Below, in pieces: positions 7,859 through 14,785 of a stretch of 15,659 bases of DNA; within the stretch, counting starts at the first letter, position 1, and every line of letters begins with the position of its first letter. The notes under the pieces are model-generated. The model worked only from the letters and a program-made list of their open reading frames with translations. It searched no databases and had not been told where the DNA came from. Made by a program: the position numbers and the translations under genes. Origin of the DNA: JAMXLO01 sp041487355 (GTDB lineage Bacteria; Pseudomonadota; Alphaproteobacteria; Acetobacterales; Acetobacteraceae); contig JBGPND010000118.1 in assembly GCA_041487355.1 (NCBI GenBank), positions 1 through 15,659 of the forward strand. The letters run 5' to 3'.

Positions 7859-9061
7859 GTGTCGTCGCGGACCTCCCTTGCATCAACACGGCGGGCTTCG
7901 GCATTGTTCTGGGAAAGAGCGAGTCCGGTGGGATCAGTGACAGCCGACGAAGGTCCGGATCGCGCCGGGGAGCCGCCGCCGCAGGCGTGGAGCCGGTGGC
8001 TGCGACTGGCGATCTATCTGGCCTGTGGACTCGCGTTCCTCGCCGATCTTACCAACGATGCAACTCTGGCTTTCGGGGTGTTCTATATCCCGTTGGTCAG
8101 TACCGCCGTCTATCATCGCGATCCGCGCGCCGCCTGGGGGCTCGCTGCGCTGGCCTCCGTGATGGTGGTGGTCGGCTTCTTCCTCCCCGAAGTGAACCCC
8201 GACATCGTCGTCGGCGTCACCAACCGCGGCCTTTCCATCGCCGCCATCTTCACCACGGCCTTCCTGATCCGTCACGAGCGGAAGATCCGCGAGCGGCTCG
8301 CCGAACAGACGGTTCGCGCCGAGGTGGCAGATCGGGTCAAGATGCAGCTCTTCACCAATCTGAGCCATGAGCTGCGCACGCCGCTGTCGGCGATCCTCGG
8401 ATTTGCCGATCTGCTGATGGGCGAAGCCCGGCCCGATCAGCGCGCGGCAGTCGGGCATATCCAGAGCGGCGGCAGGCGTCTGCTGGCAACGGTGGACAAC
8501 CTGATCGACCTGACGCAGCTCGAGGACAGGACCCTGCGCATCAGGCCGCTCGAGCTTCCCGCGCTGCTGCATCAGGCGGTGGAGGCCGCTCGCCCCGTGG
8601 CCGCGGAAAAGCAGATCGCGTTCATGCTTGCGCTCCCGGATGAGAGCCTGCCACAGGTCATGGCCGACGGCTGGGCGCTCCGCCGCATCGTCGACAATCT
8701 GATTGCGAACGGCATCAAGTTCACCGAGCCCGGCGGTTCGGTCGAGATATCTGCCCGGCGCGGGCCTGACGGGATTGCCACGGTGATCAAGGACACGGGC
8801 ACCGGCATGCCGCCGGAGGTCCTGCGGCAAATCGGCGAGCCGTTCTTCCAGGCCGACTCCGGCGCGGCTCGGCGCTTCGAAGGCATGGGCACCGGTCTCG
8901 CGCTGAGCCTGCGTCTCGCTGAGGCGATGGGTGCCAGGCTGAGCTTCGACAGCACGCCTGGCAGCGGCACCACGGCTTCTCTCACTCTGCCCGTCGCCGA
9001 GCAGGGCGACCATAGCCGGTTCAGAGTAACCGGAAACGCGAGCGAGCCTCGCCAGTCGTGA
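7859..9061 (+). CDS. Membrane sensor histidine kinase, orphan, up to 400 aa
   Basis: An integral-membrane sensor kinase. Four hydrophobic segments (about 47-64, 71-86, 91-109 and 117-137) form an N-terminal sensor with no sizeable periplasmic loop. A coiled linker leads to the dimerisation/phosphoacceptor domain with H170 in 'NLSHELRTPLSAILGF', then an HATPase domain with N-box 'RRIVDNLIANGIKFTE', G1 'KDTGTGMP' and G2 'GMGTGLALSL'. No receiver domain and no adjacent response regulator are present, so its partner is elsewhere. The start is uncertain: GTG 7859 gives the longest product, but GTG 7928 or 7937 are possible and have weak GA-rich sites upstream. It begins nine bases after the hydrolase stop. 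The last residues, from about 'HSRFRVTGN' onward, and the stop codon are encoded by a repeat also present at 14786-14946. Confidence 0.92.
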   Translation: MSSRTSLASTRRASALFWERASPVGSVTADEGPDRAGEPPPQAWSRWLRLAIYLACGLAFLADLTNDATLAFGVFYIPLVSTAVYHRDPRAAWGLAALASVMVVVGFFLPEVNPDIVVGVTNRGLSIAAIFTTAFLIRHERKIRERLAEQTVRAEVADRVKMQLFTNLSHELRTPLSAILGFADLLMGEARPDQRAAVGHIQSGGRRLLATVDNLIDLTQLEDRTLRIRPLELPALLHQAVEAARPVAAEKQIAFMLALPDESLPQVMADGWALRRIVDNLIANGIKFTEPGGSVEISARRGPDGIATVIKDTGTGMPPEVLRQIGEPFFQADSGAARRFEGMGTGLALSLRLAEAMGARLSFDSTPGSGTTASLTLPVAEQGDHSRFRVTGNASEPRQS

Positions 9062-9173
9062 TGGGTATCGCTGCGCTCAACCCATCCTACCGGGTGCGGC
9101 GTAGCAGCGTAGGATGGGTTGAGCAGAGCGAAACCCATCATGGCGACGAGATTCCCGTTATGCTGACGTGCTC
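9006..9173 (+). repeat. Long dispersed repeat, copy A, with 31-base-arm hairpin
   Basis: This segment is closely similar, with small differences, to 14786-14946 in the same orientation. Its right two-thirds is a hairpin: arms 9060-9090 and 9109-9139 match at 28 of 31 positions around an 18-base loop. The arm sequence begins GATGGGT and ends CCCATCCTAC, a type of palindrome seen widely between proteobacterial genes. The left third encodes the C-terminal tail of the kinase, and the hairpin begins at its TGA. The right end touches the copD stop codon, so the repeat fills the whole gap between the convergent genes and may act as a two-way terminator (inference). Confidence 0.88.
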
Positions 9174-10837
9174 TACGCCTCGCGGTAGCCCAGCAGGATC
9201 AGACCCACCAGGATGAAGCATAGCGGCCACAGCCAGGCGACGATGCGGCTGGCCATCCGGTTCGCCGTCCGGTTGAGGCGGAGTTCGAGCCAGCGAGCGC
9301 ATCCGGCGACGATGCCCGCGAGAGCGAGCGGTGTATGGGTGAGCTCGATGAGCAGTTGATCCTTCACATTGGCGATTGCGTGGCTGTGCGTAAGCAACAG
9401 CACGCCGCCGCCGGCGCAGAGCAGAGGGAACACCAGGGCGGCGTTCGGATGGGCTTCGCGGCCAGTGCGCACGCGCCACTCGAAGATCGCGAAGGCTGCG
9501 ATCAGCACGACGAAGATGCGATGCTGCAGCACCTCCACGTCGCGGAAGCTCGCGAAGAAGCCGATGTCGCCGAGCGGCCAGACCTCCGGATCGGAGCGCA
9601 GGAACAGGAAGCCGGCGAGGCCGAGGAAGATCAGCGGCCAGTGGCGCGCCCAGCGCAGGCCGGCCTGGTTCAGCAACGACAGCAGGCCGATCGCGAGCAC
9701 GAACAGCCCGGACCAGTGATGGTTGTATTCCGACCAGGCGATGTCGGCGGCATTGCGGGGCGGCAGGTCGCCGGAACCGGGAACGAACGCGATCTGCGGC
9801 GTGGCGTTGTGATGCGCCGCCTCCGCGTCCAGCCTCGCCTGCAACGCCGGCAGTGCGAGCGTGTCGTGGTCGGGAGAAGCGAAACGCGGCCATTGCGGCG
9901 TATTGCGTTCGACGATCTCCGGCCACGTGACCCTGTCGTGCGTGAGGTCGACGGCGGGCGGGACGGAGGTGAGCGAGGCGGCGGCGAAGAAGATCGCGAC
10001 ACCGATGCCGACCTCGACTTCGGCGAAGCGCTTAAGACGAGCGATCGGTGTGGCGGGCGCCGAACGCAGGCGCTCGACCAGCAGGAAGTTCGCGGCACCG
10101 AGGCCGAGCAGCATGAGGAACATGGCGATCTTCGCACCGACCATCACGCCATAGGCGGTGCCGTAGAGACCCTGCCAGTCGCCGATATAAAGCACGCTCA
10201 TGGTGATGCCGCTCACCAGGATGCAGGCGACTCCGGCCATCGACATGCGTGAGAAGCGCGCGCCGACCAGGCGCCAGGCCTGGCCGTTGTGGATGCGGCC
10301 GAGCGCCAGCACGAAGCAGGGGATGCCGCCGATCCAGATCGCCGCGCCGAACTGGTGCAGGCCCTCCACCAGCAGGAGCGGCGTGCGGTTGTCGAGCCGC
10401 GCCGCGGCGTGCGTGGTCAGGGTGGCGGCGGCCAGTTCGATCACGGTGAGCATCAGCAGCGGTGCGACAGGCGTGCGCTGGCCGAGGGCGAACAGGGTCA
10501 GCGCGATCAGCGCCGCGGCCACCATCTTCACCATGCCGGCGATGGCGAAATGCGCTCCCATTACCTCGCCAAGCGAAAGATCGACGGTGCCGACCAGAAC
10601 GATGCTCTGCAGCCCCACCGTTGCCAGCTCGCAGACCAGCAGCGCGACGGCGCTCCAGGCAGCGAGTTTCGCGCAGCCGCGCCCAATGCTCTCGCCCGCC
10701 GAGCCGAGCTGGCGCGCCAGCGGATGCAGCAGCAGGACAAGAAACAGCACTCCGCCGAGCGCCATCGACTGGGCGACGATGGTCAAGCCGTGAATGACGA
10801 TCGACAGGTAGCCGAACAGATCGATCAGCAGCGTCAC
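9173..10837 (-). CDS. copD: CopD-family copper-transport membrane protein with C-terminal extension, 554 aa
   Basis: The N-terminal part (about 1-295) is a CopD/PcoD-type multi-helix membrane domain, with H16, H143 in 'TTHAAARLDN' and H161 in 'GLHQFGAAIWIGG', the segments typical of the family. CopD works with periplasmic CopC in copper import or resistance at the inner membrane. Unlike short CopD proteins, it continues through a soluble linker (about 297-373) into a second membrane region (375-554). Histidines there lie at or near helices: H373-H374, H439, H484 and H486 in 'LTHSHAIAN', and H501 in 'LTHTPLA'. These could bind copper or heme, which is inference. It starts three bases after the copC stop, so the two are surely co-transcribed. 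GGCAGG inside the copC end is a likely ribosome-binding site. Confidence 0.9.
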   Translation of the reverse strand: MTLLIDLFGYLSIVIHGLTIVAQSMALGGVLFLVLLLHPLARQLGSAGESIGRGCAKLAAWSAVALLVCELATVGLQSIVLVGTVDLSLGEVMGAHFAIAGMVKMVAAALIALTLFALGQRTPVAPLLMLTVIELAAATLTTHAAARLDNRTPLLLVEGLHQFGAAIWIGGIPCFVLALGRIHNGQAWRLVGARFSRMSMAGVACILVSGITMSVLYIGDWQGLYGTAYGVMVGAKIAMFLMLLGLGAANFLLVERLRSAPATPIARLKRFAEVEVGIGVAIFFAAASLTSVPPAVDLTHDRVTWPEIVERNTPQWPRFASPDHDTLALPALQARLDAEAAHHNATPQIAFVPGSGDLPPRNAADIAWSEYNHHWSGLFVLAIGLLSLLNQAGLRWARHWPLIFLGLAGFLFLRSDPEVWPLGDIGFFASFRDVEVLQHRIFVVLIAAFAIFEWRVRTGREAHPNAALVFPLLCAGGGVLLLTHSHAIANVKDQLLIELTHTPLALAGIVAGCARWLELRLNRTANRMASRIVAWLWPLCFILVGLILLGYREA

Positions 10838-10840
10838 GCG

Positions 10841-11224
10841 CTATTGGCCTGCCACGGTGAAGGGCACGTCTCCACGGGTGATATGGCCGTCGATCGCCAG
10901 CACCTGCCAGCGAACGACATAGGGACCCGGCACGGTGAGTTCGGTGCTGCTGCTGATCACGTTGGGCGGTCCGGACTGGTTGATCCTCAGCACCGTCTGG
11001 CTGTGGTCCGGGCGCGTCAGGGTGAGGCGCGAGCGGGCCCGGTCGATCCGGCTGTTGTAGCTGAACGTCAGGGTCACCTTGCCGGATGGCACGCTGCCAC
11101 CCGCCGGCGGCTGACTCTGCTCCAGGATGGCGTGGGCCATGGCGCCCGCTTGTGGCAGCACAATGCCGAGCAACGCCATGACAATGATTCGGCACGAAAG
11201 CCAAGGCAGGACATCGGTTGGCAA
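10841..11224 (-). CDS. copC: CopC-family periplasmic copper-binding protein, 127 aa, TTG start
   Basis: A small secreted beta-barrel copper protein. The signal peptide covers residues 1-30, with cleavage predicted after 'AMA', so the mature protein begins His-Ala. This N-terminal His (H31) is a known Cu(II) ligand in CopC. The other expected ligands are at D112 and H114 in 'AIDGHITRGD'. The Met-rich Cu(I) loop of classical plasmid CopC is missing, as in the shorter Cu(II)-only class. The start is TTG at 11224, because AGGAGG at 11237-11232 (minus strand) lies seven bases upstream, whereas the internal ATG at 11179 has no such site and would cut the signal peptide short. It is followed by copD after three bases. 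Confidence 0.9.
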   Translation of the reverse strand: MPTDVLPWLSCRIIVMALLGIVLPQAGAMAHAILEQSQPPAGGSVPSGKVTLTFSYNSRIDRARSRLTLTRPDHSQTVLRINQSGPPNVISSSTELTVPGPYVVRWQVLAIDGHITRGDVPFTVAGQ

Positions 11225-11319
11225 AGGCGCCCCTCCTGTTCCGGCGCGCAGCTATCGGCTATCAGTCGATGGAACGCAATTGCCTCTCACCGCCGCAGGC
11301 TGAAAACCAGACGCTGCTT
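11225..11319. promoter_or_regulatory. Divergent control region between copC and the thioesterase gene
   Basis: About 95 bases separate the copC TTG start and the chosen thioesterase ATG. The strong copC ribosome-binding site (AGGAGG, 11232-11237 on the minus strand) is clear. I see no convincing copper-responsive operator (CueR- or CsoR-like dyad) and no good -35/-10 pair. Promoters for both directions must lie here or in the coding ends. Confidence 0.35.
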
Positions 11320-11760
11320 ATGAGCCGCCAACCTCCGGGCCGTCGCACCGACTATCGGTATTTCCACGCCATCACCACGCGCTGGATGGACAACGACGTG
11401 TTCCGCCATGTGAACAACGTCAACTACTTCTCGTTCTTCGACACCGCGGTGACCTATTTCGAGATGACCAGCGGTGTGGCGGACCTGCTGGAAGGTCCGG
11501 TGCATTGCGTGGTGGCCGAGGCGATGTGCCGCTACCATAGCTCCGTGGCGTTCCCGGACCGCATCACGGTGGGCATCAGGGTGGCGCGGATCGGCGGCAG
11601 TTCGGTGCGCTACGAGATCGGCGTGTTCCGCAACGACGATGACGAAGCGGCGGCGGAAGGCTATTTCGTGCACGTCTTCGTCGACCGCGCGACGCAGCGC
11701 CCGGCACCGGTTCCGGTGGCATCGCGCGCGATCCTGCAGACAATCACGGTAGCCGGCTGA
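11320..11760 (+). CDS. Hotdog-fold acyl-CoA thioesterase (4-hydroxybenzoyl-CoA thioesterase family), 146 aa
   Basis: Hydrolyses an acyl- or aryl-CoA to the free acid and CoA; it is cytosolic and usually tetrameric. The signature 'RWMDNDVFRHVNNVNYF' (21-37) contains D26, at the position of the catalytic Asp of 4-hydroxybenzoyl-CoA thioesterase, followed by the helix 'FSFFDTAVTYFEM'. The length is normal for the family. The frame is open back to 11218, overlapping the copC start, and a further ATG exists at 11269. The ATG at 11320 is chosen because the conserved domain follows at once, though its ribosome-binding site is weak. The substrate is unknown; the hydratase, CoA-transferase and SDR genes of this window show that CoA-ester metabolism is common in this neighbourhood. 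Confidence 0.88.
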   Translation: MSRQPPGRRTDYRYFHAITTRWMDNDVFRHVNNVNYFSFFDTAVTYFEMTSGVADLLEGPVHCVVAEAMCRYHSSVAFPDRITVGIRVARIGGSSVRYEIGVFRNDDDEAAAEGYFVHVFVDRATQRPAPVPVASRAILQTITVAG

Positions 11761-11778
11761 CGAACGTGCGTTTTTCAA

Positions 11779-11858
11779 CGTCATGGCCGGGCTTGTCCCG
11801 GCCATCTCACGCGGCACTGGTGCTGGTGCAGATGCCCGGGTCAAGCCCGGGCATGACG
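11779..11858. repeat. Palindromic intergenic repeat with 28-base arms, second type
   Basis: Arms 11779-11806 and 11831-11858 match as an inverted repeat at 25 of 28 positions around a 24-base spacer. The arm cores are GGCCGGGCTTGTCCCGGCC and GCCCGGGTCAAGCCCGGGC, so each arm can also fold on itself. This is a familiar alphaproteobacterial intergenic palindrome. It differs in sequence from the 2756-2837 element, though both share CGTCAT ends. It lies 19 bases after the thioesterase stop and downstream of the minus-strand DUF433 gene, between convergent genes, where a terminator role is plausible. Confidence 0.85.
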
Positions 11859-11899
11859 GAGAAGGAATGGCGCATTTCGATGAGCGTCTACGACGACTC

Positions 11900-12119
11900 T
11901 CAAGATGCCGCCGGCAAGACTGCGTGATCCACCTCCGCGGCGGCGAAAGCGAGATCAGGCGCGAATATCCTCCCGTTCAAGATACGGGTAGTCGGCCAGG
12001 ATCTCGTCCTCCGTAGTGCCTGCGGCCAGCAATTCCAGCGCGTCCTTGACCCGGATGCGCATACCCCGGATACATGGCCGCCCACCGCATTGCGCGGGAT
12101 CGATGGTGATACGCGACAT
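11900..12119 (-). pseudogene. DUF433 protein (antitoxin-like) broken by a one-base frameshift
   Basis: The minus strand from 12119 encodes 'MSRITIDPAQCGGRPCIRG' then 'MRIRVKDALELLAAGTTEDE', the conserved start of DUF433 proteins, small helical proteins often paired with PIN-like toxins. The frame stops at 11957-11955, just after 'REDIRA'. In the next frame the expected family ending continues at once as 'LAFAAAEVDHAVLPAAS' to a stop at 11902-11900. Removing one base near 11955-11957 joins the two parts into a protein of about 72 residues, the usual family length. So this is a recent frameshift or a sequencing error. An upstream ATG at 12140 is possible but adds non-conserved residues. No toxin gene follows; a palindromic repeat lies there instead. 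Confidence 0.8.
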
Positions 12120-12272
12120 TGGCGCTCGCTTGGCTGGCATGACTGCTAGGTCGATACTCTAGCCGGTTTTGGACAAGCGATGCAGCCATCTTCCGCCGCC
12201 AGGCGGCAATCGGCGCATGTGTCACACTCAGCTGCCGCCAAATGCACGGCATCGATAGGGAGGAACTGAATC

Positions 12273-13055
12273 ATGGATTTCGGCATCAGGGGCAAGAAGG
12301 CAATCGTCTGTGCGGCGAGCAAGGGGCTCGGCCGCGCCTGCGCACTTTCGTTGGCGCGTGAGGGCGTGGAACTGGTGATCACCGCGCGCACCGCGGCCGA
12401 TCTGGAAAAGACCGCCGACGAGATTCGCAAGGAGACAGGAGTCAAGGTGACACCGGTCCCTGGCGACATCACCACCGAAGCCGGCCGTGCCGCGGCGCTG
12501 GCGGCGTGTCCGCAGCCCGACATCCTGGTGAACAACGCCGGCGGGCCGCCGCGTGGCGACTTCCGCGAGTGGGGCCGCGACGAATGGATCAAGGCGATTG
12601 ATGCCAACATGCTGGCGCCGATCTTCCTGATCAAGGCTGTCATCGACGGCATGATCGCGCACAAGTTCGGCCGCATCGTCAACATCACCTCGGCCTCGGT
12701 AAAGTCGCCGATCCCGGAGCTCGGCATGAGCAACGGCGCGCGCGCCGGCCTCACCGGCTTCGTCGGTGGGCTGGCACGCCAGGTGGCCCGCCACAACGTC
12801 ACGATCAACAACCTGCTGCCCGGACCGTTCCTGACGGATCGACTGCGCAGCGGCTTCGCCCACACGGCGCAGGCCACCGGCCGGCCGATCGACGAGGTCG
12901 TCGCCGAGCGTGCGAAGAACACGCCGGCGGGACGCGTCGGCGACCCGGCCGAGTTCGGCGACGCCTGCGCCTTCCTGTGCGCCGCTTCGTCCGGGTTCAT
13001 CGTCGGTCAGAACCTGTTGCTCGACGGCGGGGCGTTCAACTCCTCCATCACGTGA
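12273..13055 (+). CDS. SDR-family protein lacking the YxxxK pair, 260 aa
   Basis: A Rossmann-fold short-chain dehydrogenase/reductase of normal length. The cofactor loop is 'CAASKGLGRA' (13-22), slightly off the usual TGxxxGxG. 'DILVNNAGGP' (83-92) and 'GRIVNITSAS' (133-142), with S140 as the likely catalytic Ser, are intact. Where classical SDRs have Tyr-x3-Lys the sequence is 'MSNGARAGLTGF' (152-163), with Ser153 at the Tyr position and Arg157 at the Lys position. This resembles a known ketoacyl-reductase-like SDR subgroup without the full catalytic tetrad, so its reaction is uncertain and it may not be a standard NAD(P)H oxidoreductase. The end 'GFIVGQNLLLDGGAFNS' is typical. AGGGAGGAA at 12257-12265 supports the ATG. 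Confidence 0.92.
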   Translation: MDFGIRGKKAIVCAASKGLGRACALSLAREGVELVITARTAADLEKTADEIRKETGVKVTPVPGDITTEAGRAAALAACPQPDILVNNAGGPPRGDFREWGRDEWIKAIDANMLAPIFLIKAVIDGMIAHKFGRIVNITSASVKSPIPELGMSNGARAGLTGFVGGLARQVARHNVTINNLLPGPFLTDRLRSGFAHTAQATGRPIDEVVAERAKNTPAGRVGDPAEFGDACAFLCAASSGFIVGQNLLLDGGAFNSSIT

Positions 13056-13080
13056 TCCAAGGTGTCATTGCGCGCCGAAG

Positions 13081-13125
13081 GCGAAACAATCCTCTGGGGA
13101 ACGACACCCACGGGGATTGCTTCGC
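13081..13125. repeat. Degenerate palindromic repeat between the SDR and substrate-binding genes
   Basis: GCGAAACAATCC (13081-13092) pairs with GGATTGCTTCGC (13114-13125) with one G-T pair, and GGG/CCC pairs extend the stem inward. With the GTCATTGCG just to the left (about 13064-13072), it looks like an eroded member of the 'GTCATTGCG...GCAATCC' class of intergenic repeats; the matching right end is missing. It starts soon after the SDR stop and could slow transcription into the next gene. Confidence 0.5.
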
Positions 13126-13219
13126 TACCGGCCCTCGGCTGGTACGTTCTGCCTCTGTTAGCCCTTGGCCTGTCCCGCCACTGCTCCTAGGGTTGCGGCA
13201 CAGCAAAGGAGGCAGGGCG

Positions 13220-14734
13220 ATGCGCAAGGGTCTTGGTGGCGTGCTTCTGGCGGCGGGCCTGACGGCGAGTGTGCCCGCAATGGCGCAGAAATCAGCCGAC
13301 ACGCTGCGCATCACCTGGCGCGACGGCATCCCCGATGTCCTGCCGTATTACAACCAGCTCCGCTCCGGTGTCGTGCTCGGGCATCAGGTCTGGGACTCGC
13401 TCGTCTATCGCGACCCCGAGACGTTCCAGATCAAGCCGCTGCTGGCGGAGTCCTACAAATGGGTGGACGAAACGACGCTTGAATTCACCCTGCGGAAGAA
13501 CGTGACCTTCCACAACGGCGACAAGTTCACTGCCGACGATGTGGTCTACACGATCAACACGATGACCACCGATAAGCAGGTCTCGACGCCGAGCAACTAC
13601 TCGTATCTCGACCACGCCACCAAGGTGGACGACACGCATGTCCGCGTTGAGCTGAAGCGTGTGTTCCCGGCGGCGCTCGATTACATGGCGATGACTCTGT
13701 ACATCCTGCCGAAGGCGTATCGCGAGAAAGTCGGTGCGGACGAGTATTCGCAACATCCGATCGGAGCCGGGCCCTATAAGATCACCCGGGTCAACGGCGT
13801 CACCGAGATCGATCTGGAACGCTATGACGGCTATTACGCCGACAGTCCGAAGGGCAAGCCGGCGATCGGCAAGATCGTGATCCATGAGGTGCCCGATCCC
13901 GCCACCGAGATGGCCGAGCTGTTGGGCGGCCGCGCCGACTGGATCTGGAAATTCAGCCCTGACCAGTTCGATTCCGTCGGCCGCATGCCGAACCTGCAGG
14001 CGGTGCGCTCGGAATCCATGCGCATCGAGTACTTCGGCATGGATGCCGCAGGCCGCACCGGCGCGGACAATCCGCTGACCAAGCAGAAGGTGCGCGAGGC
14101 GATCTTCTACGCGATCGACCGCGCGACCATGGCGAAGCAGCTTATGCAGGGCGGTTCACGCCCGCTGGATGCACCCTGCTACCCGACCCAGTTCGGCTGC
14201 GACGCGGCTGCCGCGGTGCACTATCCCTATGATCCTGCCAAGGCAAAACAGTTGCTGGCAGAAGCCGGCTATCCGAACGGCTTCGACACGGAACTGGTGA
14301 CCTACGAGCTGCCGCAATGGGCCGGCGCGGTGCAGGGCTATCTGAACGCGGTGGGGATCCATGCCAAACTGACCTTGATGCAGGTGGCCGCCGTGGTGCA
14401 GCGCTCGCTCGCCGGACAGAACCCGCTGGAGCTGGGCTCCTGGGGCAGCTATTCGGTCAACGATGTCTCCGCCATCCTGCCGAACTTCTTCACCTTCACC
14501 CCGGGCGACTATGTGCGCGATCCGGAGCTGAAGAAGCTGGTGGAGGCCGGCAGCGCGACCGTGGATCCCGATCAGCGCCGCAAGGCTTACAGCGCGGCGA
14601 TCAAGCTGATCACGGAGAAGGCCTACTGGATGCCGATGTTCACCTACACGGTGACCTATGGCTTATCGAAGCAGCTCAACTTCAAGCCGTATCCGGACGA
14701 GTTGCCGCGCTTCTTCCTGAGCAGTTGGAAGTAG
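13220..14734 (+). CDS. ABC transporter substrate-binding protein, family 5 (DppA/OppA-like), 504 aa
   Basis: A periplasmic solute receptor for an ABC importer of peptides, nickel or other small solutes. The signal peptide ends 'AMA' at residue 22, before 'QKSADTLR'. Family-5 segments follow: 'LLAESYKWVDETTLEFTLRK', 'VTFHNGDKFTADDVVYTI', 'HPIGAGPYKI' and 'DPAKAKQLLAEAGYPNGF'. The length of about 500 residues is typical. The frame is open far upstream to 12977, overlapping the SDR, but AGGAGG at 13207-13212 and the signal peptide fix the start at 13220. No permease or ATPase gene is adjacent in this window, so it is either an orphan receptor or its transporter lies elsewhere. The ligand cannot be read from sequence. 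Confidence 0.93.
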   Translation: MRKGLGGVLLAAGLTASVPAMAQKSADTLRITWRDGIPDVLPYYNQLRSGVVLGHQVWDSLVYRDPETFQIKPLLAESYKWVDETTLEFTLRKNVTFHNGDKFTADDVVYTINTMTTDKQVSTPSNYSYLDHATKVDDTHVRVELKRVFPAALDYMAMTLYILPKAYREKVGADEYSQHPIGAGPYKITRVNGVTEIDLERYDGYYADSPKGKPAIGKIVIHEVPDPATEMAELLGGRADWIWKFSPDQFDSVGRMPNLQAVRSESMRIEYFGMDAAGRTGADNPLTKQKVREAIFYAIDRATMAKQLMQGGSRPLDAPCYPTQFGCDAAAAVHYPYDPAKAKQLLAEAGYPNGFDTELVTYELPQWAGAVQGYLNAVGIHAKLTLMQVAAVVQRSLAGQNPLELGSWGSYSVNDVSAILPNFFTFTPGDYVRDPELKKLVEAGSATVDPDQRRKAYSAAIKLITEKAYWMPMFTYTVTYGLSKQLNFKPYPDELPRFFLSSWK

Positions 14735-14785
14735 CCGCAGCCTCCCGGCATTGTGTGTCGATCAGGAGTAGCTGCGTCCTAGGAT

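Noticed and set aside
8572..9141. Minus-strand frame ending in a 'VGWVERSDTHH' type peptide
   Set aside because: It is the translated hairpin of repeat copy A extended antisense into the kinase gene, not a gene.
11218..11319. N-terminal extension of the thioesterase overlapping copC
   Set aside because: The extra residues are not part of the hotdog domain and would overlap the copC start; ATG 11320 is simpler, although its ribosome-binding site is weak.
10289..11323. Plus-strand frame of 344 codons opposite copC and copD
   Set aside because: Gln/Arg/His-rich shadow; copC and copD on the other strand have signal peptide, helices and family motifs.
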